This document shows, piece by piece, positions 53,318 through 60,894 of a DNA stretch of 64,000 nt. Position 1 is the stretch's first letter. Each line of letters begins with the position of its first letter. A program made the position numbers and the translations under genes. This DNA is from an uncultured Chlorobiaceae bacterium (GTDB taxonomy: Bacteria > Bacteroidota > Chlorobiia > Chlorobiales > Chlorobiaceae). The stretch lies in contig CAIRXW010000043.1 of assembly GCA_903882665.1 (NCBI GenBank), positions 87,655 through 151,654 on the forward strand. Direction: 5' to 3'. The notes under the pieces are model-generated. The model had not been told where the DNA came from. It saw only the letters and a program-made list of their open reading frames with translations, and made no database searches.

Positions 53318-53620
53318 TCACCTTTTACTTGGCACGCACAAGAAATCAATAAAAATATAATCTATTGCTGCCTTACATACTGAATAATTATTCCCTGCTG
53401 GAGTTAAAACTCTCAAACAATGTTCACTATGTTCTTTAATGCTGCCACCACTGATTGGCTCAGGGATCGCGGCCTGTGTTGACGGCTTCCAAAACGTTAC
53501 CGGGTACCGATCAAGAACCCGCCACCCTGTAGCGGTAATCTCAAGAGCCCGGTTCTTTTCGTCACCCATAAACAGGTAATACGCCTCCGCCTCCGCCTCC
53601 TTTGCCGCTCGAATTGAAAC
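53318..53620 (-). pseudogene. Truncated primase/helicase-like gene remnant
   Basis: The open frame (about 100 codons, ending at 53318) reads RAAKEAEAEAYYLFMGDE, then ALEITATGWRVLDRYPV and TFWKPSTQAAIPEPISGGS. This resembles the phrase found in plasmid and phage DNA primase/polymerase-helicase proteins (EIT.xGWRVV....V.F.R...LPLP.P..GGS). The 5' end is missing: the reading frame runs without a start into the junction at about 53620, where an integrase fragment begins on the other strand. It includes a three-copy 6-bp repeat (cgcctc, 53583-53600) encoding Glu-Ala. It is a non-functional remnant. Confidence 0.6.
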
Positions 53621-53791
53621 GCGACGTTGAAACTAACAGGGAATACAAACCTGAAAACACTCAGTGAAATGCTTGGTCATAAAAATTTAGAGACAACCAT
53701 GATTTATGCCCATGTGATTGATGCAACAAAAAGAACCGCTGCAAATCTTAGCACTATTGATATCGGTGAAAAGAAAGAAATAGCAAAATAG
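53618..53791 (+). pseudogene. Tyrosine recombinase (integrase) C-terminal remnant
   Basis: Only about 57 codons remain. They read NTNLKTLSEMLGHKNLETTM followed by IYAHV, the C-terminal catalytic block of tyrosine recombinases: LGHxxLxTTxxYxH, with the catalytic His in LGHK and the nucleophile Tyr in IYAHV. The preceding Arg-containing boxes are absent, since an in-frame stop lies at 53615. Its presence 430 nt from the ssrA-derived att site fits an integrative element whose integrase was largely deleted. Confidence 0.85.
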
Positions 53792-53869
53792 AATAAAAAA
53801 AGTTGTGAGTATTGGAAATGATTTTATACTTTCTTTTTACGGCTTTTTCTTAATGAAAATTTTGCCTGC

Positions 53870-54091
53870 ATGCTCACTCCCTCTTCCTCTGATGACCATC
53901 TCCTCGTTATGGAAGATATTTTACGCTTCTATATCGAAAACCACCCTGACGGACTTGAGACATGCAAACCCTTTCTTGTTGATATGCAGGAGCTTATTGA
54001 AGAGTATCAAGCTCTATTGACTCTGTTTTATGAACACAGTCAACGACAGGCCGTTCTTATTCACTGGCTGGTAAGTAGTTGCAGTATCTGA
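53870..54091 (+). CDS. Small hypothetical protein
   Basis: The 73-residue frame has an acidic helix-rich composition (MEDILRFYIENHPDGLETCK, then FLVDMQELIEEYQALLTLFY) and no known motif. An alternative in-frame ATG lies at codon 14. Support is only the absence of competitors and plausible codon use, so it is tentative. It lies between the integrase remnant and the repressor. Confidence 0.4.
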   Translation: MLTPSSSDDHLLVMEDILRFYIENHPDGLETCKPFLVDMQELIEEYQALLTLFYEHSQRQAVLIHWLVSSCSI

Positions 54092-54133
54092 GCCTGACGG
54101 CGGCCTGCAATGCCGGTTGTGGCGCCTGGATAT

Positions 54134-54484
54134 TCAGTCTCTTTTTTGGGCTGGATTGTTGTCGTTGACCATTTTACCAAGTGCGGCAAATTCGCTTGAC
54201 AACTGTGCAAGGCGGTACTGCATATCCTCAAATCTTCTTCTGATATCGGCACTCACATCGGTATTTTCTTTCTGTTTTCCCTCGATAATGTAGTCGATAT
54301 CCAGACCGGCTTCTGCAAGTTTTTTGCTTAGTGTCATCCCGATTTCACTGCTGCCGGTCAAATATGGCCGAAAGTATGAGCCGCTTTTCACCCCTATGGC
54401 TGCGGCGGCCTTTTTAAGGCTGCCATATTTCCGGCCTATCTCTTCCTCAAGCCGGCCACCCATTGTAGCTTTATCACCTTTCAT
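54134..54484 (-). CDS. Phage-type HTH repressor-like protein
   Basis: The 116-residue protein has an N-terminal helix-turn-helix-like part (EEEIGRKYGSLKKAAAAIGV, then SGSYFRPYLTGSSEIG), in the manner of XRE-type phage repressors. A C-terminal coiled coil (about 70-112) probably dimerises it. It is divergent from a small DNA-binding protein gene across a 100-nt AT-rich gap with a perfect 7-bp inverted repeat, the classic repressor/antirepressor layout. The DNA-binding assignment is by pattern, not a strong signature. Confidence 0.6.
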   Translation of the reverse strand: MKGDKATMGGRLEEEIGRKYGSLKKAAAAIGVKSGSYFRPYLTGSSEIGMTLSKKLAEAGLDIDYIIEGKQKENTDVSADIRRRFEDMQYRLAQLSSEFAALGKMVNDNNPAQKRD

Positions 54485-54506
54485 TTCTTTTTTATCTTTT
54501 TTGTCT

Positions 54507-54522
54507 TTTATTTTGAAATAAA
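54507..54522. promoter_or_regulatory. Candidate operator between divergent regulators
   Basis: TTTATTT-TG-AAATAAA is a perfect inverted repeat of 7 bp with a 2-bp spacer, in the middle of the divergent control region (54485-54585) of the repressor-like and HTH genes. Confidence 0.4.
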
Positions 54523-54585
54523 GAATAAGATTGAGTAAAATAAATAAAACGCTTTTACTACATCAATGAATAAATATAAAAAAAA

Positions 54586-54927
54586 ATGAACAAAGATACA
54601 GAAAAGACAATGGAGCCGACGTTTGAGCAGCTTCCGGCTATGGTTGCCGAGCTTTCGCGTAAGTTCGATGCGTTTCTCCAGCGCCCTGAAAAAGTTGAAG
54701 TCGCGGCAGCGGCTCCGATGGGTGTTGCTCCCTGTGCGGCGTTCCTTTCTGATATCGAGGGTCGGGAGGTTACGGTTGGCGCGGTTTATAATCGCGTGCA
54801 TAAGGGTCGGCTGCCTTACCGCAAGAACGGGGCCAGGCTCTATTTTTTGCGTGAGGATATTCTTGAGTTTATCCGTACGCCGAAGAAGCCGAGGGTGCAG
54901 TTTCTTGATGCAGTAAAATTTTACTGA
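54586..54927 (+). CDS. HTH DNA-binding protein (excisionase/MerR-like)
   Basis: The 113-residue protein has a C-terminal winged-helix-like part: VGAVYNRVHKGRLPYRKNG followed by RLYFLREDILEFIR. This is the pattern of helix-turn-helix proteins that read small sites (excisionase/MerR type, 'VyrxvhkGkLPyrkngkrlYFxreDi'). The N-terminal helical segment probably oligomerises. It is the first gene of the rightward phage module, opposite the repressor gene, so it may regulate early transcription or excision. Start at ATG 54586; a later in-frame ATG follows. Confidence 0.65.
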   Translation: MNKDTEKTMEPTFEQLPAMVAELSRKFDAFLQRPEKVEVAAAAPMGVAPCAAFLSDIEGREVTVGAVYNRVHKGRLPYRKNGARLYFLREDILEFIRTPKKPRVQFLDAVKFY

Positions 54928-54944
54928 ACAATAAATCTACGACC

Positions 54945-55349
54945 ATGAACAATGCTGATGAACTGGTCATGATGGAGGTGCAGTGCTTTCTGACTGAAGA
55001 GGAAAAGATTGACAGGGGCGGAGAGCTTGCCGGTCATGTGCGGATGGTCGAATTGCTTACCGGTGAAAAAAAGGAGAAAGTGGCTGCCTATAAAACGAAG
55101 ATTGACGCTCATAATCTTGATGCTGTCCATCTTTCTGCAGCTCTCCAGAATGGTTATGAATACCGTTCAGTGGAGTGCCGGAGGGTCATGAACTACCAAC
55201 TGCGCATCGTGGATTTTGTGCGCGTTGATACGGGGGAACTGGTGCTGTCGCGCCCGATGGATATCGGAGAGGCCCAGGAGAGCATGTTTGATGATGAGAG
55301 GGGAAAGGGTGACCGGCATAAGGGGAAGATCACCCTGCTGGGGAAATGA
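54945..55349 (+). CDS. Phage hypothetical protein
   Basis: The 134-residue acidic protein has the phrase VECRRVMNYQLRIVDFVRVD, then TGELVLSRPMDIGEAQESMF, which recurs in small phage accessory proteins of unknown role as far as I recall. No catalytic motif is visible. Its stop codon overlaps the RusA-like start (ATGA), so it is translationally coupled to it, and it belongs to the rightward module. Confidence 0.65.
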   Translation: MNNADELVMMEVQCFLTEEEKIDRGGELAGHVRMVELLTGEKKEKVAAYKTKIDAHNLDAVHLSAALQNGYEYRSVECRRVMNYQLRIVDFVRVDTGELVLSRPMDIGEAQESMFDDERGKGDRHKGKITLLGK

Positions 55350-55759
55350 GTGATGAGCCGAAAATCTTTATCATTCCGGGTGAGTTGTACAGCTCGAAGA
55401 ACTCCCGGCTGCCGCTGATCTACAAGAATAAAGCTGGCAAGAGGATAAAGAAGGTGATCAAGAGCGCTGCCGCCCGCCGCCAGGAACGGGAGTTGCTGAA
55501 GCTGTTTGACAGCAATCCGGCCTTTTGCGCTGCGTTTCGTGCGGAAACTGAAGGGCGTGCGCTGCCGATCAGGCTGCATATCAAGATTTACCGGCGTTCC
55601 CGCTCCCGTTTTGATTACAACAACATCTGCCAGAACCTGTTGGACTGCATGGTCAAAGCCCGTCTGCTGGTGGATGACTGTGCCGATCACCTGCTGCCGG
55701 TGTATGAACCTTATGAAGTTGACAGGGAAAGAGCGCGAGTGGAGATGAGGATAGGATGA
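55346..55759 (+). CDS. RusA-like Holliday junction resolvase
   Basis: RusA-type resolvases of lambdoid phages cut four-way DNA junctions. The 137-residue protein has the opening FIIPGELYSSKNSRLPLIY, a helical core, and the conserved acidic block FDYNNICQNLLDCMVKARLL followed by VDDCADHLL. These match the RusA pattern (DxDN..K...D.L....w.DD..v). The start overlaps the preceding stop. It is likely to act in phage recombination or late replication. Confidence 0.75.
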   Translation: MSDEPKIFIIPGELYSSKNSRLPLIYKNKAGKRIKKVIKSAAARRQERELLKLFDSNPAFCAAFRAETEGRALPIRLHIKIYRRSRSRFDYNNICQNLLDCMVKARLLVDDCADHLLPVYEPYEVDRERARVEMRIG

Positions 55760-56631
55760 GCGAGGGATTTATAAAACTGTACCGGTGCCTGATGGAGTGG
55801 GAGTGGTACCATGATTCGCACATGGTGCATCTCTTTCTGCATCTGCTTTTGACGGCGAACCACAAGCCTCTTCGGTGGAAAGGTTTGACGGTTGAAAGGG
55901 GTCAGCTTATTACCGGAAGGGTGGCATTATCTGAAGCGACGGGTATATCGGAGCAGACTTGCCGGACTTGCCTGGAGCGGCTAAAATCAACCGGCAGCAT
56001 AAGCATCAGATCAACCAACCGATACAGTTTGATAACAATCAATAATTATGAGCGTTACCAGGATTTTACGAGTCCGGTTAACCAGCCAGATAACGAGCAC
56101 GTTAACCAACAACTAACCAGCAATCAACCAGCGGCTAACCAACAAGTAACCACAAACAAGAATGATAAGAATGTAAAGAAGGAAGAAAGAGAGAGTGAAG
56201 AGAGAATGAACGAGGATAATACACCCGCCTATGCAGAGGAAAGCGCACCTGAAGGCGGTTCCAGGCCAAAGCGTGCACGGAACCGCAAGAGCCAGCAGAA
56301 ACCTGATTTTTCGGAAGGGAAGGTTTTTAAAAACCCAGGTTTTTTCCCGGCCTTTTGTGCCGGGCAATGGTTTGACTGGTGCAGGAACAAAAAGGCTCCC
56401 TATCGGACGCAGGAGGTTGCGGAAGAGGCGCTTTGCTACCTCTATGAGTTGAGCAAGGGAGATGAGGCTCTGGCGGCTGAAGCGTTGCGTATTGCCAGAA
56501 TATCGGACTGGCAAAGTTTTCACTGGCATTTTAAACACCTCAATGAACATGACCATGACAACCATCAACCAATCAATGGCCAAAGCCATCACGGGGCTGA
56601 CAATCTCCGTTGGCTTGAATCCCATGCTTGA
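55756..56631 (+). CDS. Phage replication-type protein (HTH N-terminus)
   Basis: The 291-residue protein begins with a winged-helix-like domain (about 5-110: GFIKLYRCLMEWEWYHDSHM, VERGQLITGRVALSEATGIS and CRTCLERLKSTGSI), typical of phage replication initiators (O-like or DnaD-like). A poly-Asn/Gln/Glu linker follows (115-175). The C-terminal domain (about 190-260, FCAGQWFDWCRNKKAPYRTQ) resembles the region that recruits a helicase loader. Start overlaps the RusA-like stop. The exact family is uncertain. Confidence 0.65.
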   Translation: MSEGFIKLYRCLMEWEWYHDSHMVHLFLHLLLTANHKPLRWKGLTVERGQLITGRVALSEATGISEQTCRTCLERLKSTGSISIRSTNRYSLITINNYERYQDFTSPVNQPDNEHVNQQLTSNQPAANQQVTTNKNDKNVKKEERESEERMNEDNTPAYAEESAPEGGSRPKRARNRKSQQKPDFSEGKVFKNPGFFPAFCAGQWFDWCRNKKAPYRTQEVAEEALCYLYELSKGDEALAAEALRIARISDWQSFHWHFKHLNEHDHDNHQPINGQSHHGADNLRWLESHA

Positions 56632-57352
56632 CGGTGCTGTGCGGACGCTTGGCGGTGATTACCCTGCTGCGAAAAAATTGGCTGGCAAGCTCACAACACG
56701 GGCGTCAACACTTGAGATCGAGCGGGCCGTCAGGACGCTGCAGGTCATGAAGGGCAAGACCTATGCCAAGGCGCTGGAGAAGGAGAACGGGCGCGTTCCC
56801 GGTGGCATTGTTGACCTGGGCATTACGCAGATGCTTTATGCAATGCGGATCACCCTGGCCGAGCTTGATGGATGGTACAGCACCGCCGAGCGGACCAAGT
56901 TTCAGCACACGCTCTTCTCTCCCCTGCCGGAAAAGGCCGATGCCCGGCAGATCCTTGACGACCTGCGCCTGAAGATGCTCTCGAAGCATGCTGCTGCCCG
57001 GGAGCTGCTGCGCCTTGAAGAGGAGAGCAAGGCGCTCCCTGAGCATACGCGCCTGAGTGCCGCATCGCTGCGGGCGGCCATTGGTGTTGGCATGTGGTCG
57101 CTGTTTTTTGAGGAGCACAAGAAGGAGGCTTTTCTGCTGCTGCAATGGCCGGAGCTGCCGCTGGCTGGACGGCTGGACTATTTCAACAGCCTGGCAGCCG
57201 AAGAGCAGCAGCGCATCTGGCAGGAAACAACGGCGAAGGCGCGCGAAAAGGCGACGCGGGCGCTCTTTGAACGGCAATACCAAAACCATGCAAAAATGGA
57301 CGAATTGGACACCTCTAAAAAAGGATGCGATCATGAGCGTGGCACTGTTTAA
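56543..57352 (+). CDS. Phage hypothetical protein
   Basis: From ATG 56543 the protein has 269 residues, mostly helical and charged with an N-terminal alanine-rich part. It overlaps the end of the upstream gene by about 90 nt in a different frame, which is unusual, so a later start is possible. The region around residues 60-110 (EKENGRVPGGIVDLGITQML) and the C-terminal helix EQQRIWQETTAKAREKATRA are the only patterns. No known motif is seen. It belongs to the rightward module. Confidence 0.55.
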   Translation: MNMTMTTINQSMAKAITGLTISVGLNPMLDGAVRTLGGDYPAAKKLAGKLTTRASTLEIERAVRTLQVMKGKTYAKALEKENGRVPGGIVDLGITQMLYAMRITLAELDGWYSTAERTKFQHTLFSPLPEKADARQILDDLRLKMLSKHAAARELLRLEEESKALPEHTRLSAASLRAAIGVGMWSLFFEEHKKEAFLLLQWPELPLAGRLDYFNSLAAEEQQRIWQETTAKAREKATRALFERQYQNHAKMDELDTSKKGCDHERGTV

Positions 57353-57446
57353 AAACGGGCGCGCTCTGGATGCTGAGATAACCGGTGTTGAGAGCGGTTT
57401 ATCAGGGCGTTTATTATTTTTGCTCTTTTTTATTTATTTTTACGTC

Positions 57447-57797
57447 ATGAAGCTTGATACTTATCACATAAAAAAGGTCCTGGGCTATATCAGCGAGGGG
57501 TTGCCGAGAGAGAAGGCCTGTACCATTGCCGGTATCAGCAAGTCGGCCTTTTACCTCTGGTATAATCAGGGTAAAGAGGATGCGGAGAAGGGTATCGAGA
57601 GTTTGCAGCGTGAGCTGTATGAAGGGGTGCCGGCGGCTGAAATTGAGTGTGAGCTGTGGCACCTGCGCGTCATCAAGGCGGCAGCGAAGAAGCATTGGCA
57701 GGCAAGCGGCTGGTATCTTGAGCGGAGGCGCGGTTATGGGCAGCACTCCGAGGCACCGGGTGACGAGGAGAGTGATGAAATCGTTGTTATCGGGTAG
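57447..57797 (+). CDS. Phage small terminase-like protein (HTH)
   Basis: From ATG 57447 (MKLDTYHIKKVLGYISEGLP) the protein has 116 residues with a helix-turn-helix (REKACTIAGISKSAFYLWYN). A second helical part is SLQRELYEGVPAAEIECELW, ending in an acidic tail. This is the layout of small terminase subunits and other phage DNA-recognition proteins. An in-frame ATG at 57333 would add a hydrophobic, T-rich-encoded leader and overlap the upstream gene. No large terminase is visible, so packaging function is lost or elsewhere. Confidence 0.55.
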   Translation: MKLDTYHIKKVLGYISEGLPREKACTIAGISKSAFYLWYNQGKEDAEKGIESLQRELYEGVPAAEIECELWHLRVIKAAAKKHWQASGWYLERRRGYGQHSEAPGDEESDEIVVIG

Positions 57798-57977
57798 AGT
57801 TGCTTGGGAGGCGTTTCCGGGGGCGTTTTGTTTTATTTTGTTCTTTTTTTTATTCGAGGAAAAGGCGGTTTTGGCTGATGATTTACTCAGGCTCACGGCA
57901 AAAAGAGTGACTAAGCGGGTATAGCGCTGTACCGTGGTAATAAACGAGTGTTTTTTTATATTACTTTGAAATAATCA

Positions 57978-57984
57978 GTTGGAC
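57978..57984 (+). other. Cassette boundary core site (GTTGGAC)
   Basis: GTTGGAC fits the integron core-site consensus GTTRRRY and lies 37 nt before the next gene's start. The identical heptamer occurs at 58623-58629, the end of the attC-like site, so it delimits a 645-bp cassette. A single heptamer alone is not specific. Confidence 0.4.
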
Positions 57985-58020
57985 GGCTTATTGACCGGGG
58001 TACTCGCGGGGAATGTAATT

Positions 58021-58545
58021 ATGGGAAATAATCAGAATGCACTTGCGGAGCTGGTCTTTATCGGTGAGATCGTGATGCAGTCAAAGATTGCAGAACGGGC
58101 TGCTGAGCGTCTGCCGGCTACCACTGATCACTTTGACCCGCTCGAAGTTTGGTGTTCAATTCAATCGATCCTCGTCGCCGCCGCAAACGTCTCGAAGATT
58201 CTCTGGCCCCAGCGAAAGAGGTCTGCGGCACGAGGCAAAACCCTGCGGAAGCTTCTCAACGTCGATGACCACAATCTGCTTTCTGATCGCAACATAAGAA
58301 ATCATTTCGAGCACTATGACGAGCGAATCGAAAAGTGGTTCGAAAACGATTGTTCAGCGGTGTATAGGGATTCGATAATCGATCCATTCGAATCCATCTG
58401 GGGACGCAACCCTGCCAACCGTCATCGTAAGTATAACCCTGCAACGCAGACACTTACATTTCGCGGCGAATCGGTGGATTTGGCAGCGATACTGAAAGCG
58501 CTCGAAGAGATTCGACATAAGTGCCGCCACCTCGCACTGCCTTAG
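58021..58545 (+). CDS. HEPN-motif hypothetical protein (cassette-borne)
   Basis: From ATG 58021 (MGNNQNALAEL) the protein has 174 residues. Its motif RNHFEH (Arg93-x4-His98), within IRNHFEHYDERIEKWF, matches the RX4-6H signature of HEPN ribonucleases and toxins, and the preceding part is helical as in HEPN folds. It lies between a GTTGGAC core site and an attC-like inverted repeat, as in a mobile integron cassette. HEPN proteins are often RNases in toxin-antitoxin or antiphage systems; no antitoxin partner is evident here. Not a recognised named family. Confidence 0.6.
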   Translation: MGNNQNALAELVFIGEIVMQSKIAERAAERLPATTDHFDPLEVWCSIQSILVAAANVSKILWPQRKRSAARGKTLRKLLNVDDHNLLSDRNIRNHFEHYDERIEKWFENDCSAVYRDSIIDPFESIWGRNPANRHRKYNPATQTLTFRGESVDLAAILKALEEIRHKCRHLALP

Positions 58546-58556
58546 ACGGTGACGCT

Positions 58557-58629
58557 GCATAACGGCGCGGGTGGTGACCCGCCGGCCCGGTCTTTTTGGG
58601 CCGGTCGGCGTCCACCAGCCTTGTTGGAC
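58557..58629. repeat. attC-like integron recombination site (59-base-element type)
   Basis: A 73-bp imperfect inverted repeat begins 12 nt after the HEPN gene stop. It starts with GCATAAC (close to RYYYAAC; one position off) and ends with GTTGGAC (fits GTTRRRY). Between them are complementary arms including GGTGG/CCACC and CCGGCCC/GGGCCGG. Length, terminal cores and palindromic centre are those of attC sites. The GNAT gene converges on it from the other side, so orientation is ambiguous. No integron integrase is in the window. Confidence 0.6.
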
Positions 58630-58673
58630 ATCGCTTCTTATTACAGTTGCCTTAAAAATGCAAAATGGACCCT

Positions 58674-59102
58674 TCAATCTTTTTCTATCGATTTTACGAA
58701 TACGGTTGTATTTCCGGTCTCGTGGGCAGGAAAATATCCGTTCCGTTCATAAAATCCAGAAGCCAATCTCTTGCCAGGAGCTTCGTAGAGTATTGAATTG
58801 CAAAGAATCAAAGATGCATATTGTCCATATGCCTGTTTTTCCAAGTGTGCGAGTATGGCCGTGCCAACACCCGTGTTCCTATGACTTCTCGAAACCAAAA
58901 GATCGGTGATTTCTAAGATGTCAGGAGCAAATTGCTGAGACAGGGCAAACGCGATCATCTTGCTGCCGTCGAACGCCACTGCACTCGGAAAATTCGCAAC
59001 TTGGCCGAAGATCCCGGTTGTGTAAGGTTGACGCCCTGTCTCAGCTCGGTGGAGTTCGGCTATCGATTCAGAATCCTCTCTTGTTGCACTTCGTATTTCC
59101 AT
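58674..59102 (-). CDS. GNAT family N-acetyltransferase
   Basis: GNAT enzymes transfer an acetyl group from acetyl-CoA to an amine. From ATG 59102 (MEIRSATREDSESIAELHR) the length is 142 residues. Motif A is LEITDLLVSRSHRNTGVGTA (acetyl-CoA pyrophosphate-binding RxxGxG/A), followed by the helix AILAHLEKQA and the motif B region ASGFYERNGYFP. A longer start at 59183 adds a non-homologous hydrophobic stretch. The acceptor is unknown. It is the last gene of a minus-strand series that begins with the phosphorylase-NBR1 protein. Confidence 0.85.
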   Translation of the reverse strand: MEIRSATREDSESIAELHRAETGRQPYTTGIFGQVANFPSAVAFDGSKMIAFALSQQFAPDILEITDLLVSRSHRNTGVGTAILAHLEKQAYGQYASLILCNSILYEAPGKRLASGFYERNGYFPAHETGNTTVFVKSIEKD

Positions 59103-59197
59103 ATAAAATCCTTTAGGTGTAACCGGCACTAGCGACAACGATAACTCTACAGACCTGATGTACACAATCGTCGATTGCATCATTACTTAACCCATAC

Positions 59198-60715
59198 TTA
59201 TCCGAACCGCATTGCTAAAAGCCGTTGGGCCACCGCGGCCTCATCCCATGGTTCTCGTCGGTCGGCGTACTCAATGGTAGCCTCGTGACCTTTTCCAGCA
59301 AGTAGCACAGCGTCACCTATTGCAGCCAGCGCAAATGCGCGGTCGATTGCTGCTTCTCGGGACGGGCATAGCTCGAAGAAGATGCGCTCTTTGGCCCCGG
59401 CCTTTCGTAGCTCATCGGCAATGTCTTCGATGATCGCTGAGGAGCTTTCGGAGCGTGGGTCATCGTCAGTAACAATCGCAAAGTCAGCGAGGCATGCTAC
59501 GGCGGCGGCCAACCCTTTTCGCCGTTCCCTCCAACGCTCACCCGGACAACCAAAGACGACGATAAGTCTACCCGAAATGTGCTCTCGAATTGTCGCTATG
59601 GCCAAAGTCATCGCCTCAGGAGTGTGTGCATAGTCCACGATTACCCTGAAAGGTGCTCCAGAAATGGATTGCATTCGGCCGCGGACACCAGAGAACTGCT
59701 TGAGCGCTTCTACAGAAGCAATGTTGTCGACCCCTAGTTTTTGGGATGCACAGTAAGCTGCGAGCGCATTCTCGATATTGAAACGTCCAGGCATTCGAAG
59801 CACGATTTCTCGAGTGTTTGAACCATGACAAAGTTCGAAGGCCGACCCGTGGAGGGTTGTGCGCGGGTTGCGAGCTTCAATGTCGGCTTGGGGTACGCAT
59901 ACACCGTAACTAAATCCTCGACCTTCCACTGTCTCAAACAATATCGGGAACACTTCGCTCCCTCGATTTACCACGGCCCACCCTTTACTATGTCTGGCTA
60001 CGTACTTAAATAAACGCATCTTTGCGTCTATATACGCTTGCCGATCTCTGTGAAAGTCCAAGTGATCGGCGCTAAGAGAAGTCAAGATAGCACCATCAAA
60101 ACAGCAGTCTGACACGCGATCAAGGGCCAGTCCGTGCGAGCTGCATTCAATGATGGCATGAGTACAACCAGCTCGAACCATTTCAGCTAGGACACGATGG
60201 ATCTCTGGTGACTCAGGAGTGGTCAGACAGCTTTGACGGACAAGGGGATGCCCGTCGATCTCCCATGATACAGTAGAAACCAGACCTACTCTGTATCCAG
60301 CGAATCTAAGAATGTCTGCAAGAATATGGGCAGTAGTTGTCTTGCCGTCTGTTCCTGTGACGCCAATGGTTACGAGTCGTTGAGCCGGGAATCCCTCATG
60401 GGCTGCTGCTAATGTTGAGAGACTTCGCCTAGGGTTCGACACACCGACTATAGGCGAACGGAATTTCGGCAGCGTTACCAATTGGTCACGAGAGGCAACA
60501 ATAGCAATGGCGCCTGCCTGATCAGCTTGGACAGCGTAATTATGTCCATCTGTTCGAACCCCAGGGATACAAACAAAAACGTCCCCGGTGCGAACACGAC
60601 GCGAGTCGTAACGGATTGCTCCTGTGCAGACAGGGAGACTGGAGCGATCCACTGTATGAGGCAACCCCAGCCGCCAGTCTCCGCCATTTGCCTGCCAGGT
60701 AGTGTCAGTGTTCAT
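59198..60715 (-). CDS. MurE-like Mur ligase (UDP-MurNAc-tripeptide synthetase paralogue)
   Basis: MurE adds the third amino acid to UDP-MurNAc-dipeptide. The 505-residue protein is complete: the N-terminal substrate domain (SRRVRTGDVFVCIPG, then TDGHNYA), the ATPase P-loop VTGTDGKTTTAHILAD, the carbamylated-lysine region (about 200-240), VIVDYAHTPEAMTLAI, GCPGERWRERR (a variant of the usual GCGGDRDxxKR) and DDDPRSES. The last corresponds to the DNPR motif that selects diaminopimelate. It lies in a mobile island, so it is unlikely to be the housekeeping MurE. It may act on peptidoglycan precursors or on a different acyl/amino substrate. Confidence 0.88.
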   Translation of the reverse strand: MNTDTTWQANGGDWRLGLPHTVDRSSLPVCTGAIRYDSRRVRTGDVFVCIPGVRTDGHNYAVQADQAGAIAIVASRDQLVTLPKFRSPIVGVSNPRRSLSTLAAAHEGFPAQRLVTIGVTGTDGKTTTAHILADILRFAGYRVGLVSTVSWEIDGHPLVRQSCLTTPESPEIHRVLAEMVRAGCTHAIIECSSHGLALDRVSDCCFDGAILTSLSADHLDFHRDRQAYIDAKMRLFKYVARHSKGWAVVNRGSEVFPILFETVEGRGFSYGVCVPQADIEARNPRTTLHGSAFELCHGSNTREIVLRMPGRFNIENALAAYCASQKLGVDNIASVEALKQFSGVRGRMQSISGAPFRVIVDYAHTPEAMTLAIATIREHISGRLIVVFGCPGERWRERRKGLAAAVACLADFAIVTDDDPRSESSSAIIEDIADELRKAGAKERIFFELCPSREAAIDRAFALAAIGDAVLLAGKGHEATIEYADRREPWDEAAVAQRLLAMRFG

Positions 60716-60894
60716 AGTTGCCCATCATTATTTGCCCTGGAATTAAGTACTCTGCGATGATATACGAGATCAATGGATTCAGTCAGTTTTGAGACAGATC
60801 GGGGACTACTTGCACCGTTTATCCCAAACGAAGTCGTTGCCTTTCTGATTCAGGTGCATCTAAGATAATGGCCTTTGTACCGAAGGATTGGTGT

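Noticed and set aside
57333..57446. Longer start for the small terminase-like gene at ATG 57333
   Set aside because: The added 38 residues include a T-rich-encoded hydrophobic stretch unlike the family and overlap the previous gene; the shorter start was chosen.
59185..59191. GTTAAGT core-like heptamer near the GNAT gene
   Set aside because: A GTTRRRY match is expected by chance about once per kilobase of one strand, and no inverted repeat accompanies it.
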